A stretch of DNA of 64,000 nt, taken from Pseudomonas vranovensis DSM 16006. Its GTDB lineage: Bacteria; Pseudomonadota; Gammaproteobacteria; Pseudomonadales; Pseudomonadaceae. Below the pieces are notes generated by a model. The model had not been told where the DNA came from and did no database searches. It saw nothing but the letters and a program-made list of their open reading frames with translations. The stretch covers positions 62,001 to 126,000 of the forward strand of contig NZ_AUED01000021.1 of assembly GCF_000425805.1 (NCBI RefSeq), written 5' to 3'. Both the position numbers and the translations under genes were made by a program. Each line of letters opens with the position of its first letter. Within the stretch, counting starts at the first letter, position 1. This document shows positions 45,936 through 54,272 of this stretch, in pieces.

Positions 45936-45961
45936 CGCCCGGGGTAACCCGGGCGTTCATT
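45936..45961 (+). terminator. Intercistronic terminator/attenuator after the DUF2796 gene
   Basis: CGCCCGGG (45936-45943) and CCCGGGCG (45948-45955) form a perfect 8-bp stem with loop GTAA, followed by TTCATTT. It lies just before the ABC ATPase start at 45963, so it could reduce expression of the downstream genes relative to the DUF2796 gene. Confidence 0.5.
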
Positions 45962-45962
45962 T

Positions 45963-46682
45963 ATGAGCCAGGCACTGATTGAACTGACCGACCTGGGCTT
46001 TGCCTGGCCGGGCCAAGCCCCTCTTCTGGATATCCCCGCACTACGCCTCGAGGCCGGTGAATCACTGTTTCTCAAAGGCCCGAGCGGTAGCGGTAAAACT
46101 ACCCTGCTCGGGTTGCTCGGCGGCGTGCAAAAGCCCGACCGCGGCACGATCCGCCTGCTGGGCCAGGACTTGGGCGAATTGAAGCTGGCCGCTCGCGATC
46201 GGTTTCGGGTTGACCACACCGGCTACATTTTCCAGCAGTTCAACCTGCTGCCGTTTCTGTCGGTGCGGGAAAACGTCGAGCTGCCGTGCCGCTTCTCCCG
46301 CAGCCGTGCGCAACGCGCCTGTGAGCGCCACGGCAGCATCGACCAGGCCGCAGCCACCCTCCTCTCCCATCTGGGCTTGAAAGACCCGGCCCTGCTGGCT
46401 AGGCGCGCCGACAGCCTGTCTATCGGCCAGCAGCAACGGGTGGCCGCCGCCCGTGCACTGATCGGCCAACCGGAGCTGGTGATCGCCGACGAGCCCACCT
46501 CGGCCCTGGATGCCGACACCCGTGAAGCCTTCATTCGCCTGTTGTTCACCGAATGCCGGGAGGCGGGTTCCAGCCTGCTGTTCGTCAGTCACGACCAGAG
46601 CCTGGCCCCGCTGTTCGATCGCCAGCTGTCACTGGCCGAACTCAACCGCGCGGCCGTTGCGGCCAATGATCTGGAGGCCTGA
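45963..46682 (+). CDS. ABC transporter ATPase, LolD/MacB type
   Basis: A 239-residue ATP-binding protein. Walker A is GPSGSGKTTLL, the signature is LSIGQQQRVAAARAL and Walker B is LVIADEPTSALD; the segment YIFQQFNLLPFLSVRENVELP is typical of the LolD/MacB mechanotransmission group. It pairs with the permease encoded next (TGATG overlap at 46680). Within a putative Zur-regulated operon, it may extract or move a metal-linked protein or lipoprotein rather than import zinc directly. Confidence 0.9.
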   Translation: MSQALIELTDLGFAWPGQAPLLDIPALRLEAGESLFLKGPSGSGKTTLLGLLGGVQKPDRGTIRLLGQDLGELKLAARDRFRVDHTGYIFQQFNLLPFLSVRENVELPCRFSRSRAQRACERHGSIDQAAATLLSHLGLKDPALLARRADSLSIGQQQRVAAARALIGQPELVIADEPTSALDADTREAFIRLLFTECREAGSSLLFVSHDQSLAPLFDRQLSLAELNRAAVAANDLEA

Positions 46683-47947
46683 TGTACCTGCTTCATCTTG
46701 CCCTGGCGAGCCTCGCCAACCGCCGCTTCACCGCCTTCCTCACCGCCTTCGCCATCGCTCTTTCGGTGTGCCTGCTGCTGGCCGTGGAGCGCGTACGCAC
46801 CGAGGCCCGCGCCAGCTTTGCCAGCACCATCAGCGGCACCGACCTGATCGTTGGCGCCCGTTCGGGATCCGTGAATCTGCTGCTGTATTCGGTGTTCCGT
46901 ATCGGCAATGCCACCAACAACATTCGTTGGGACAGCTACGAGCACTACGCCAACGACAAACGCGTGAAATGGGCCATTCCCGTCTCGCTCGGTGACTCTC
47001 ATCGCGGCTACCGGGTCATGGGTACCACCGCCAGTTACTTCGAGCATTACCAGTACGGCCGCAGGCAGAATCTGCAGTTGGCCCAGGGCCGAGCCTTCGC
47101 GACCGACCCCTTCGAAGTGGTACTGGGCGCCGAAGTCGCCGAAGCGCTGCACTACCAGCTCGGTGACAAACTGGTTTTGGCCCACGGAGTGGCCGCCATC
47201 AGCCTGGTCAAGCACGACGACAAGCCGTTCACCGTGGTCGGCGTACTGCAACGCACCGGCACTCCGGTCGACCGCACCCTGCACATCAGCCTGGGCGGCA
47301 TGGAAGCGATCCACATCGACTGGCACAACGGAGTACCGGCCCGTGGTGCTGGCAAGATCAGCGCCGAGCAGGCGCGCAATATGGACCTTGAACCGGCTGC
47401 CATCACCGCGTTCATGCTGGGCCTGAACAACAAGATCGCCACATTCAGCCTGCAGCGCGAGATCAACGAATATCGCAACGAGCCACTGCTGGCGATCCTG
47501 CCCGGGGTCGCCCTGCAGGAACTCTGGAGCCTGATGGGCACCGCAGAGCAGGCGCTGTTCGTGGTCTCGTTATTTGTAGTCCTGACCGGCCTGATCGGTA
47601 TGCTCACGGCGATTCTTACCAGCCTGAACGAGCGGCGCCGGGAAATGGCCATTCTGCGTTCGGTGGGTGCCCGCCCGTGGCATATTGCCGGGCTGCTGGT
47701 GCTTGAGGCGTTGGCACTGGCGGTAGCCGGAATCGCTGCCGGCCTGGGCTTGCTGTACCTGGGCATAGCTCTGGCCCAAGGCTATGTGCAAGCCAACTAT
47801 GGGCTGTTCCTGCCACTGGCCTGGCCCAGCGCGCACGAATGGGCCCTGCTGGGGGTTATTCTGGGCGCCGCGCTGCTGATGGGCAGCGTGCCGGCCTGGC
47901 GTGCCTACCGGCAGTCGTTGGCCGATGGCCTGTCCATTCACCTGTGA
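46682..47947 (+). CDS. MacB/FtsX-like ABC permease
   Basis: A 421-residue permease with the MacB architecture: one N-terminal membrane helix (LASLANRRFTAFLTAFAIALSV), a large periplasmic MacB_PCD domain (residues about 45-270), then three C-terminal helices including ERRREMAILRSVGARPWHI, the FtsX coupling helix. The ATPase partner is encoded just upstream. Transporters of this type act mechanically on periplasmic substrates. There is no MacA-like adaptor here; the DUF2796 and DUF3299 proteins may fill that place. Confidence 0.88.
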   Translation: MYLLHLALASLANRRFTAFLTAFAIALSVCLLLAVERVRTEARASFASTISGTDLIVGARSGSVNLLLYSVFRIGNATNNIRWDSYEHYANDKRVKWAIPVSLGDSHRGYRVMGTTASYFEHYQYGRRQNLQLAQGRAFATDPFEVVLGAEVAEALHYQLGDKLVLAHGVAAISLVKHDDKPFTVVGVLQRTGTPVDRTLHISLGGMEAIHIDWHNGVPARGAGKISAEQARNMDLEPAAITAFMLGLNNKIATFSLQREINEYRNEPLLAILPGVALQELWSLMGTAEQALFVVSLFVVLTGLIGMLTAILTSLNERRREMAILRSVGARPWHIAGLLVLEALALAVAGIAAGLGLLYLGIALAQGYVQANYGLFLPLAWPSAHEWALLGVILGAALLMGSVPAWRAYRQSLADGLSIHL

Positions 47948-47955
47948 GACTCACG

Positions 47956-48471
47956 ATGCCACGCTTACTGCTTTCCCTTTTGCTGCTGGTGGCCACACCC
48001 TTGTGGGCCAAAGAGCCACGTACCCTGGAATGGTCGCAACTGATTCCAACCGGTGCGCCGGTGATCCAGCCGCAGATGGCGCCCATGCATGACCTCTCGC
48101 AGTTGGGCGATGCGCTGGCGGCCGAGTCCGCGCCGCCCGCCCACCAGCAATCGCCGAACGCCCCGGTGGTCAAGGCCCTGGATGGGGAGCAGGTGAAGCT
48201 GCCCGGCTATATCGTACCGCTGGAAGTCAGCGAAGAAGGCCGCACTACCGAGTTCCTCCTGGTGCCCTACTACGGCGCCTGCATCCACGTGCCGCCGCCG
48301 CCGTCGAACCAGATAGTGCATATCGTCAGCGAGATGGGCGTGCGCATAGAGGACCTGTATCAACCCTACTGGATCGAAGGGCGGATGCAGGTGAAGAGCA
48401 CCAGCAGCGAATTGGCCGATGCTGGCTACCAGATGGCCGCGGAGAAAATCTACGCCTATGAACTGGAGTAA
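47956..48471 (+). CDS. DUF3299 exported protein
   Basis: A 171-residue exported protein (signal peptide MPRLLLSLLLLVATPLWA) of the DUF3299 family: LEWSQLIP near the N-terminus, KLPGYIVPLEVSEEGRTTEFLLVPYYGACIHVPPPPSNQIVHI in parts, with one cysteine in GACIHVPPPP. Function is unknown. It is the last gene of the putative zinc set, 8 bases after the permease stop; the same four-gene order exists in P. aeruginosa. Confidence 0.85.
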   Translation: MPRLLLSLLLLVATPLWAKEPRTLEWSQLIPTGAPVIQPQMAPMHDLSQLGDALAAESAPPAHQQSPNAPVVKALDGEQVKLPGYIVPLEVSEEGRTTEFLLVPYYGACIHVPPPPSNQIVHIVSEMGVRIEDLYQPYWIEGRMQVKSTSSELADAGYQMAAEKIYAYELE

Positions 48472-48501
48472 ATGCCCCACAGCACGGTGTTGACGCTTTC
48501 A

Positions 48502-48515
48502 TTGAGCTACGTCAA
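48502..48515. promoter_or_regulatory. ANR/FNR-like box upstream of ompW/oprG
   Basis: TTGAGCTACGTCAA keeps TTGA and TCAA of the FNR/ANR consensus (TTGAT-N4-ATCAA) at the correct spacing, with mismatches at the fifth and tenth positions. It lies 65 bases before the start codon. P. aeruginosa oprG is known to respond to ANR. Confidence 0.55.
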
Positions 48516-48580
48516 ATCGCCATTCCTGCGGTTCTTTACCATTGGACCCATTCAATTCTAAACGTCCTTTGGGAGCTTCC

Positions 48581-49264
48581 ATGAACAAGTCCTTGCTCAG
48601 CGCCTCGCTCATTGCCCTGGCGCTCGCAGCCCCTGTTGCCCACGCCCACCAGGCTGGCGACTTCATCCTGCGTGCCGGCGCCATCACCACCGCTCCCAAC
48701 GAGAACAGCGGTGATATCAAGCTCGACGGCACCAAGATGTCCGGCACCAAGGCAACCCTGGACAGCGATACCCAACTGGGCCTGGCATTCGCCTACATGC
48801 TGACCGACCACATTGGTCTGGAACTGCTGGCTGCCACCCCGTTCCAGCACACAGTTGGCGTCAAGGGCCTGGGCGCAGGCCTGGACGGCAAGCTTGGCGA
48901 CATCAAGCAACTGCCACCGACCCTGTCGCTGCAGTACTACCCGCTGGAGCCTACCTCGAAGTTCCAGCCATACGCCGGTATCGGTCTGAACTACACCATG
49001 TTCTTTGACGAAGACCTGAGCAGCAACCGCAAGGCCCAGGGCTTCAGCAACATGAAGCTCAAGGATTCGGTTGGCCTGGCCGGCCAGTTGGGCATGGACT
49101 ACATGATCACCGACAACATCCTGGTCAACGCTGCAGTCTGGTATATCGACATCGACACCAAGGCCACCATCGACGGCCCGAGCGCCCTGGGTGTGGGCAA
49201 GACCAAGGTCGACGTCGATGTCGATCCGTGGGTCTACATGGTGGGTGTGGGTTACAAGTTCTGA
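48581..49264 (+). CDS. oprG: Outer-membrane protein OmpW/OprG
   Basis: A 227-residue eight-stranded OmpW-family porin: signal peptide MNKSLLSASLIALALAAPVAHAH, then AGDFILRAGAITTAPNENS, LGLAFAYMLTDHIGLELLAATPF, and the terminal strand DPWVYMVGVGYKF ending in F. OmpW/OprG channels pass small hydrophobic molecules or amino acids. An ANR-like box lies upstream. It follows the zinc-related genes, as in P. aeruginosa (PA4067 after PA4066). Confidence 0.93.
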   Translation: MNKSLLSASLIALALAAPVAHAHQAGDFILRAGAITTAPNENSGDIKLDGTKMSGTKATLDSDTQLGLAFAYMLTDHIGLELLAATPFQHTVGVKGLGAGLDGKLGDIKQLPPTLSLQYYPLEPTSKFQPYAGIGLNYTMFFDEDLSSNRKAQGFSNMKLKDSVGLAGQLGMDYMITDNILVNAAVWYIDIDTKATIDGPSALGVGKTKVDVDVDPWVYMVGVGYKF

Positions 49265-49280
49265 GTCGACTTCAATGTGA

Positions 49281-49335
49281 ATCGCGGGGCAAGCCCGCTC
49301 CTACCAGTAAGGTGGGAGCAGACTTGCCCCGCGAT
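49281..49335. repeat. REP inverted pair after oprG
   Basis: Left arm begins ATCGCGGGGCAAGCCCGCTC (49281-49300). The right arm GGTGGGAGCAGACTTGCCCC onwards (49311-49335) has two mismatches. It lies between convergent genes. Confidence 0.85.
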
Positions 49336-49339
49336 GCAT

Positions 49340-50269
49340 TCAACGCCCCAACAACCGCGCCAGCCCTTGGGCAAAGGGTGTCGGCTCGGCAAAGTCGAAC
49401 CGCGCCAGCAAACGCTGGTTGTTGGCCCGCGAATGACGGATATCCCCGGCCCGCGCAGGCCCATGGCTGATCGGCGGCAAATCGCCCAGTATCGACTTCA
49501 ACGCTGACAGCAACTGGTTGAGTGACGTGGCCTGGCTCAGGCCGATGTTCACGGCCCCTTCCTGCACTTGCTGCAACTCCAGCGCCTGAACCATCACCTT
49601 GATCAGATCCCCCACGTAGACAAAGTCGCGGGTCTGCTCGCCATCACCGAAGAGGGTAATCGGCTGCCCGCCCAGGGCACGCTCGCAGAAGATGCTGATC
49701 ACGCCCGAATACGGCGATGACGGGTCCTGGCGTGGGCCAAAGATATTGAAGAAGCGAAACACCACCGGCTCCAGGCCGTGCTCACGGCGGTAGAAGTCCA
49801 GGTATTGCTCGCTGGCAAGCTTGTCCACGGCATAGGGCGTCAGCGGCGCCTTGGGCGTGTCTTCATCGATTGCCAGGCCTTCGCCATTGTTGCCATACAC
49901 CGCAGCGCTGGAGGCGAACAGCACCCGCTTGATGCCATTGATGCGCATGGCCTCGCAGACATTCAAGGTACCGATGAAGTTGCTCTGGTGGGTTTTCACC
50001 GGATCTTCGACCGACGCTTGCACCGAGGCCACCGCCGCCAGGTGAACAACCGCCTGGCAACCTGCCGCTACGCGCTTGACCAGCGCGGCATCGGCCACAT
50101 CGCCTTCGATCAGTTCAAGGCGTGGGTTACCCAGTTGCAGGTTGGCAGGCTTGCCGGTGGACAGATCATCGAGGATGCGCACCGCGTAGCCTTTTCCCAG
50201 CAACGCGTCGCTCAGGTGAGAGCCAATGAAACCGGCACCACCGGTGATCAGAATGGGGGCATCAGCCAT
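49340..50269 (-). CDS. NAD-dependent epimerase/dehydratase (extended SDR)
   Basis: A 309-residue extended SDR related to UDP-glucose/UDP-GlcNAc 4-epimerases. The NAD-binding motif is ILITGGAGFIGSHL, and the active site has S-S-x10-Y-x3-K (FASSAAVYGNNG then YAVDKLASEQ). Later segments FRFFNIFGPRQDPSSPYSGVISIF and GDGEQTRDFVYVGDLI match the sugar epimerase group. It overlaps the preceding sugar-nucleotide-binding gene by 8 bases; the pair probably acts on a nucleotide sugar for a surface polysaccharide, but no glycosyltransferases are nearby. ATG at 50269. Confidence 0.9.
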   Translation of the reverse strand: MADAPILITGGAGFIGSHLSDALLGKGYAVRILDDLSTGKPANLQLGNPRLELIEGDVADAALVKRVAAGCQAVVHLAAVASVQASVEDPVKTHQSNFIGTLNVCEAMRINGIKRVLFASSAAVYGNNGEGLAIDEDTPKAPLTPYAVDKLASEQYLDFYRREHGLEPVVFRFFNIFGPRQDPSSPYSGVISIFCERALGGQPITLFGDGEQTRDFVYVGDLIKVMVQALELQQVQEGAVNIGLSQATSLNQLLSALKSILGDLPPISHGPARAGDIRHSRANNQRLLARFDFAEPTPFAQGLARLLGR

Positions 50270-51146
50270 GGCGGTAGAATCGATCCAGTAGGGGCGGCAA
50301 ACCGGCGCGCCAGGCGCGTGGCTTGATACCGAAAGTATGCAGGATTTTCTTGCAGGCCAGCACCGCATGCTGCGGCTCTTCGCTGGCATCAGGCCGCGCG
50401 GCATGGGCCTGCGCGGTTGGCTCGGTGACGGCCAGTTTGTGCAACTGCGACGCCTCGCTGAGGATCGCCTGCCCCAGCCCCAGCGGCGTAGTGGCCTCGT
50501 TGCCGGCGTAATGGTAGGTACCCCACAGCGGCGCGGCACAATCGAGCTGCTTGAGCACCGAAAGAATCACGCGCGCAGCGTCGTCCACCGGGGTCGGATT
50601 GCCGCGACGGTCGTCGGCCAGCAGTAGCTCCTGGGGTTGCTCGGCGCGGGTCAGGAAGCGTCCGAGCACGCCATCGATGCTCTCGTCGAGCAGCCAGCCA
50701 AAGCGCAGCAGTACGTGCTGCGGACACGTCGCACGAACGCTCTGCTCGATCCGCCACAGCGCCTGGCCGCGCAGGCCCAGGGGTACGGGTTCGTCTTTTT
50801 CGCTGTACGCCGTGGCGCGCGAGCCATCGAATACCCGGTAGCTCGACGGCTGCACCAGAATGATGTTGTGGTGCTGACACAGCTCGGCCAGGCGCTCCAC
50901 CGAGCGCTCCTGCAGCGCCAGGCGTTGTTCGCTGACCGACTCTGCCTGGAACCAGTCGAAGTAATAGGCCAGGTTCACCAGGGCGTCGGGGCGGGTGTCG
51001 TCCAGCAACTGGGTCAGGCTGGCCGGGTCCCATCCCTGGTCGGGCGGGCGCGGCGCCAGAAAGCCGATATCTTCCTCGGCCCCGAGTCGAATCAGCGCTT
51101 GCCCAAGGGCATTTCCACCACCCAACAGCATCAGGCGCATTCGCAT
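50262..51146 (-). CDS. RmlD-like sugar-nucleotide-binding protein
   Basis: A 294-residue protein resembling dTDP-4-dehydrorhamnose reductase (RmlD): LMLLGGGNALGQALIRLG (Rossmann), LVNLAYYFDWFQAESVSEQRLAL, ILVQPSSYRVFDGSRATAYSEKDEPVPLG, and LLRFGWLLDESIDG. The typical YGxxK catalytic tyrosine motif is absent: the equivalent place reads RGQALWRIEQ, so it may not be a working reductase. It overlaps the epimerase gene and is divergent from the alpha/beta hydrolase gene. Confidence 0.8.
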   Translation of the reverse strand: MRMRLMLLGGGNALGQALIRLGAEEDIGFLAPRPPDQGWDPASLTQLLDDTRPDALVNLAYYFDWFQAESVSEQRLALQERSVERLAELCQHHNIILVQPSSYRVFDGSRATAYSEKDEPVPLGLRGQALWRIEQSVRATCPQHVLLRFGWLLDESIDGVLGRFLTRAEQPQELLLADDRRGNPTPVDDAARVILSVLKQLDCAAPLWGTYHYAGNEATTPLGLGQAILSEASQLHKLAVTEPTAQAHAARPDASEEPQHAVLACKKILHTFGIKPRAWRAGLPPLLDRFYRHG

Positions 51147-51245
51147 AGAGTCAGCAGGTCCGGTCAGATAATTGAGGGCAATGGCACATTTTGCGTTTTC
51201 CGGCTGGGAAAGTCTAACGCTGGCCCTTTACAACACTATGGTGTG

Positions 51246-51263
51246 TGCATTGAGTTCAATGCA
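51246..51263. promoter_or_regulatory. 18-bp palindromic candidate operator
   Basis: TGCATTGAGTTCAATGCA: perfect 8-bp arms with a 2-base centre, in the 221-base gap between the divergent RmlD-like and alpha/beta hydrolase genes. A dimeric regulator could bind here. The regulator is not identifiable from the window. Confidence 0.5.
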
Positions 51264-51367
51264 TTCGATATCCGGGGCATTTCGGTCCTAGACTGATCAC
51301 GCCATGGCTCGATACCGGCGACCCACTTGGCAATTGGCTGCATCTTCAGTTCAACGAGGCGGTTTCC

Positions 51368-52213
51368 ATGCAACTCGACACGATGTCAACGATACGCTCT
51401 ACCTGGCAATACGATGAACCCAGTCCCGGGACAGAGCACTTCATCACCGAGTCCTTCGACACCTATCAGCAACAGGCCCGGCTGCTGCTCCCCGACGTGG
51501 AGCGGGCGCCGCCGCTGTTCGTCGTCGGTGGAGCTCGCTCGGACTTCACCCGCCTCAATCCCTTGCTCTACCGGCTACAAGCGCTGGGTATCGGTTCGCT
51601 GACCGCCAATCTGTCGGGGCACAGCCTTGCCAGCGAGCCGGGTGCGTTCGAGCCTTCGCTGGGCACCAACCGCGAGGAGGCCTTGCGCTTTCACCGGCAC
51701 ATTGCACCCCGCTGCCAGACCGTGGTCGGCCACAGCCTGGGGGCCTCCATTGCCTTGAAACTGGCAGCGCAACAGCCGGCTGTGGATAAGTTGATCCTCA
51801 TCTGTCCTGCCGTGTATCCGGACAACGCTCACGATGCGCCCTTTGGCCCGGCCTTCAAGGCCGCGATCAGCAAGCCCTACGGATTTCTGGACTGCGACAG
51901 CTTTGAATTCCTGCGTCAGTTCCCGGGGCGTGTGCTGTTGGTGATGGGCGAGTATGACGGGCTCAACTCCCAGGTCCACGGCCAAGGTGCCGGGACGTCG
52001 GCCGGGACGCTGTGGCTGGCGGGCGCACAGCGCTATAGCCCGATTCCGGAAGAGGTCACCCGTGCGTTGCTCAAATCGGTCCCCCCTCCGCATCTGGAGT
52101 GTCTGTTGCTCTCGGACTGCGATCACGGCATTGCGGCACATTTGCGTGAAACGCCCGGGGTAGCCGACCAGGTGGCGCAGACCGTTGCAGAGTTCGTCCT
52201 CGACGGCAGGTGA
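51368..52213 (+). CDS. Alpha/beta hydrolase
   Basis: A 281-residue alpha/beta hydrolase. The nucleophile elbow is VVGHSLGASIALKLA and the acid/His region is LLLSDCDHGIAAHL; LVMGEYDGLNSQVHG supplies the acidic residue. Near the N-terminus PLFVVGGARSDFTRL probably forms the oxyanion region. The substrate is unknown. The ATG at 51368 has GAGG about 10 bases upstream; an internal ATG at 51383 is possible. It converges on tRNA-Sec. Confidence 0.82.
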   Translation: MQLDTMSTIRSTWQYDEPSPGTEHFITESFDTYQQQARLLLPDVERAPPLFVVGGARSDFTRLNPLLYRLQALGIGSLTANLSGHSLASEPGAFEPSLGTNREEALRFHRHIAPRCQTVVGHSLGASIALKLAAQQPAVDKLILICPAVYPDNAHDAPFGPAFKAAISKPYGFLDCDSFEFLRQFPGRVLLVMGEYDGLNSQVHGQGAGTSAGTLWLAGAQRYSPIPEEVTRALLKSVPPPHLECLLLSDCDHGIAAHLRETPGVADQVAQTVAEFVLDGR

Positions 52214-52250
52214 TCCATCCGTCTCGAATCGCACGTTGCCGAGGGAAAAA

Positions 52251-52346
52251 TGGCGGAAGGCAGCGGGAGTCGAACCTGCCCGGGAACGGCTGCCGTCCCC
52301 AACCGGGTTTGAAGCCCGGCCGCGCCACCGGGCGCGATTGCCTTCC
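52251..52346 (-). tRNA. selC: tRNA-Sec (anticodon UCA), selC
   Basis: On the minus strand the gene runs from GGAAGGCAATCGCG to a matching acceptor arm CTGCCTTCC-G with an encoded CCA (plus-strand TGG at 52251-52253). It is long (96 bases with CCA), with an 8-bp acceptor stem and a long variable arm, as bacterial tRNA-Sec. The anticodon UCA is at 52312-52310 within CTTCAAA, and the T-loop is GGTTCGACTCC. It begins 6 bases after the selB stop, so it is probably cut from the selA-selB transcript. Confidence 0.95.
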
Positions 52347-52352
52347 TTGAAC

Positions 52353-54272
52353 TCAGTGTCCTGGCGATTGTGCCAGGGCATTGTCCGCACGAACCTGACG
52401 CCGATCACCCAGCCGGCGCGTCAGGCCGATACGATCAAAATACTCCAGCACCTGAATACTGCGCTTGCGGCCGATACCCAACACGTCGCGAAAGGCCGTC
52501 ACCTGTACCACCGGATCGTCGCTGGCCAGTTGCAAGAGCATAGACGCCATTTGTCGGATAGTGGCCTCAGGATAGAACAGATCGCGCACCACCTGGTGGA
52601 CTTGCCCCAAACGCGCCAGCTTGCGCAGCAACATGCGAACTTCGGGTTCATCCACTGCTAGCGCCTTGGCCAGGTCGCGTACCCACGGTGGGTCGAACTG
52701 CCCTTGTTCGAGCAGCGGCTGCAGTCGTTGCCACAGCAGGGTATCGGTATCGCTCAGGCGCACCTGGTGCTCGGGCAGGTGCAGCCAGGGCCCATTGCCA
52801 ATGATCGCACCGCCAGCAAGCAACTCGTCGAGCAAACTGATGAAGGTCGGTCGCTCCAACGGCAGCGCGACAAAGCGACGTAGACGGTCACGATCAGGGC
52901 CAAGCTGGTCGGGCTCCTGTTCATGAAACAGCGCCAGTTGCTCCAGCACCGCCCGCTTCAGCGACTGCCAGCGCAGCTGGGTAAACAGCAGCGGCCCCTG
53001 GCGGGTGGCGATGACCTGCACCTCTGGCGGCAATTTCCAGCTACTGCGCAGGCGGTTGAACTGCCGCTCCAGGTGCTGCGGATCGAGCCCCGCTTCATCG
53101 TTGGCCAGCAGTGCCGGCAGGGCCTGCTCCAAGCTGTCGACGCAGGCCAATGCCCGCAACTGCGCCAACCGAGCATCACTACGACGCTGGCGCGCCGGGG
53201 CGAAAGGATCAAGGACCTTGCCACCGCCGAGGGTTCGTTGCGCGCTGTGGTCACGCAGCACCAAGCGATCGCCATGCACTGCCTGCAACGGCGCGTTGAG
53301 CTGCAACTGGGCAAACATGCGCCCGCCAGGCAGCAGTTGCTCGCCTTGCAACAGAGCCACCCGAGCGGTGACGTCCTGGGTGCCCAAATGCACATGTACC
53401 GGACTGAAGTGCGTGAAGCTGCGGATTTCACCCGGTAGCAGCCGCATTTCGATGTCCACGCGCTGGGTCGGCCCGTATAGCCATTCGGCAAGCAGCCAGT
53501 CACCCCGGTGAACATGCTCGAGGGCCAGGCGTTCGGCGCTGATGTTGAGCGCTACCCGTTGCCCGGCCCAGGCTTCGCTCACTGCCTGGTTCTGGGCATG
53601 CAGTCCGCGCACCCGTACCGGCTTGCCGGCCTTGCCCAATGCCAAGGTATCGCCCAATTGCACTTGCCCTGCCAGCGCCGTACCGGTGACCACGATGCCA
53701 GCCCCGGCCACGGCAAAGGCGCGGTCGATGGCCAGGCGAAAGCCACCCCGCCGCCCCCGCTCACATACTTCTCCCTGGGCCTTGAGCAACGCCAGGCGCA
53801 GGGCATCGACGCCCTCGCCGGTCATGCTGGACAGCGCAAACTGTGCCGCACCGGCATAAGGCCCGGCGGTGAGCAAGACACCGACCTGCGCCTGGACCTC
53901 CTTGATCCGCTGGGGCTCGACCCGGTCGCATTTGCTGATCGCGACCAACGCCCTGGGTATGCCCAGCAGTTCGACAATGGCCAGGTGCTCGCGGGTCTGC
54001 GGCATCACCCCGTCATCGGCGGCCACCACCAGCAGCACCAGGTCAATTCCCTGGGCGCCAGCGAGCATGTTGTGGATGAATCGCTCATGCCCCGGCACAT
54101 CGATAAAGCCGGTCAACGGTGCGCCGGACTCGAGCGACGCGTAGCGGTAGCCCAGGTCGATGGTCATGCCCCGCTCGCGCTCCTCACGGCGATGATCCCC
54201 AGCCTGGCCGGTCAGGGCTTCGAGCAAGGACGTCTTGCCGTGGTCGATGTGCCCGGCAGTGCCAACGATCAC
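52353..54272 (-). CDS. selB: Selenocysteine-specific elongation factor SelB
   Basis: SelB carries Sec-tRNA to ribosomes paused at UGA followed by a SECIS hairpin. A GTG start at 54272 overlapping the selA stop (GTGA) gives 639 residues beginning (M)[21 protein letters not shown]. GTPase motifs are GHIDHGKTS, the effector region [21 protein letters not shown] and SKCD. The C-terminal third consists of the winged-helix domains that bind SECIS RNA, ending with [18 protein letters not shown]. It lies between selA and tRNA-Sec. Confidence 0.96.
   Translation of the reverse strand: MIVGTAGHIDHGKTSLLEALTGQAGDHRREERERGMTIDLGYRYASLESGAPLTGFIDVPGHERFIHNMLAGAQGIDLVLLVVAADDGVMPQTREHLAIVELLGIPRALVAISKCDRVEPQRIKEVQAQVGVLLTAGPYAGAAQFALSSMTGEGVDALRLALLKAQGEVCERGRRGGFRLAIDRAFAVAGAGIVVTGTALAGQVQLGDTLALGKAGKPVRVRGLHAQNQAVSEAWAGQRVALNISAERLALEHVHRGDWLLAEWLYGPTQRVDIEMRLLPGEIRSFTHFSPVHVHLGTQDVTARVALLQGEQLLPGGRMFAQLQLNAPLQAVHGDRLVLRDHSAQRTLGGGKVLDPFAPARQRRSDARLAQLRALACVDSLEQALPALLANDEAGLDPQHLERQFNRLRSSWKLPPEVQVIATRQGPLLFTQLRWQSLKRAVLEQLALFHEQEPDQLGPDRDRLRRFVALPLERPTFISLLDELLAGGAIIGNGPWLHLPEHQVRLSDTDTLLWQRLQPLLEQGQFDPPWVRDLAKALAVDEPEVRMLLRKLARLGQVHQVVRDLFYPEATIRQMASMLLQLASDDPVVQVTAFRDVLGIGRKRSIQVLEYFDRIGLTRRLGDRRQVRADNALAQSPGH

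Noticed and set aside
52251..52346. tRNA-Sec as the attachment site of a genomic island
   Set aside because: No integrase gene or direct repeat of the tRNA end was seen, and the flanking genes have normal composition.
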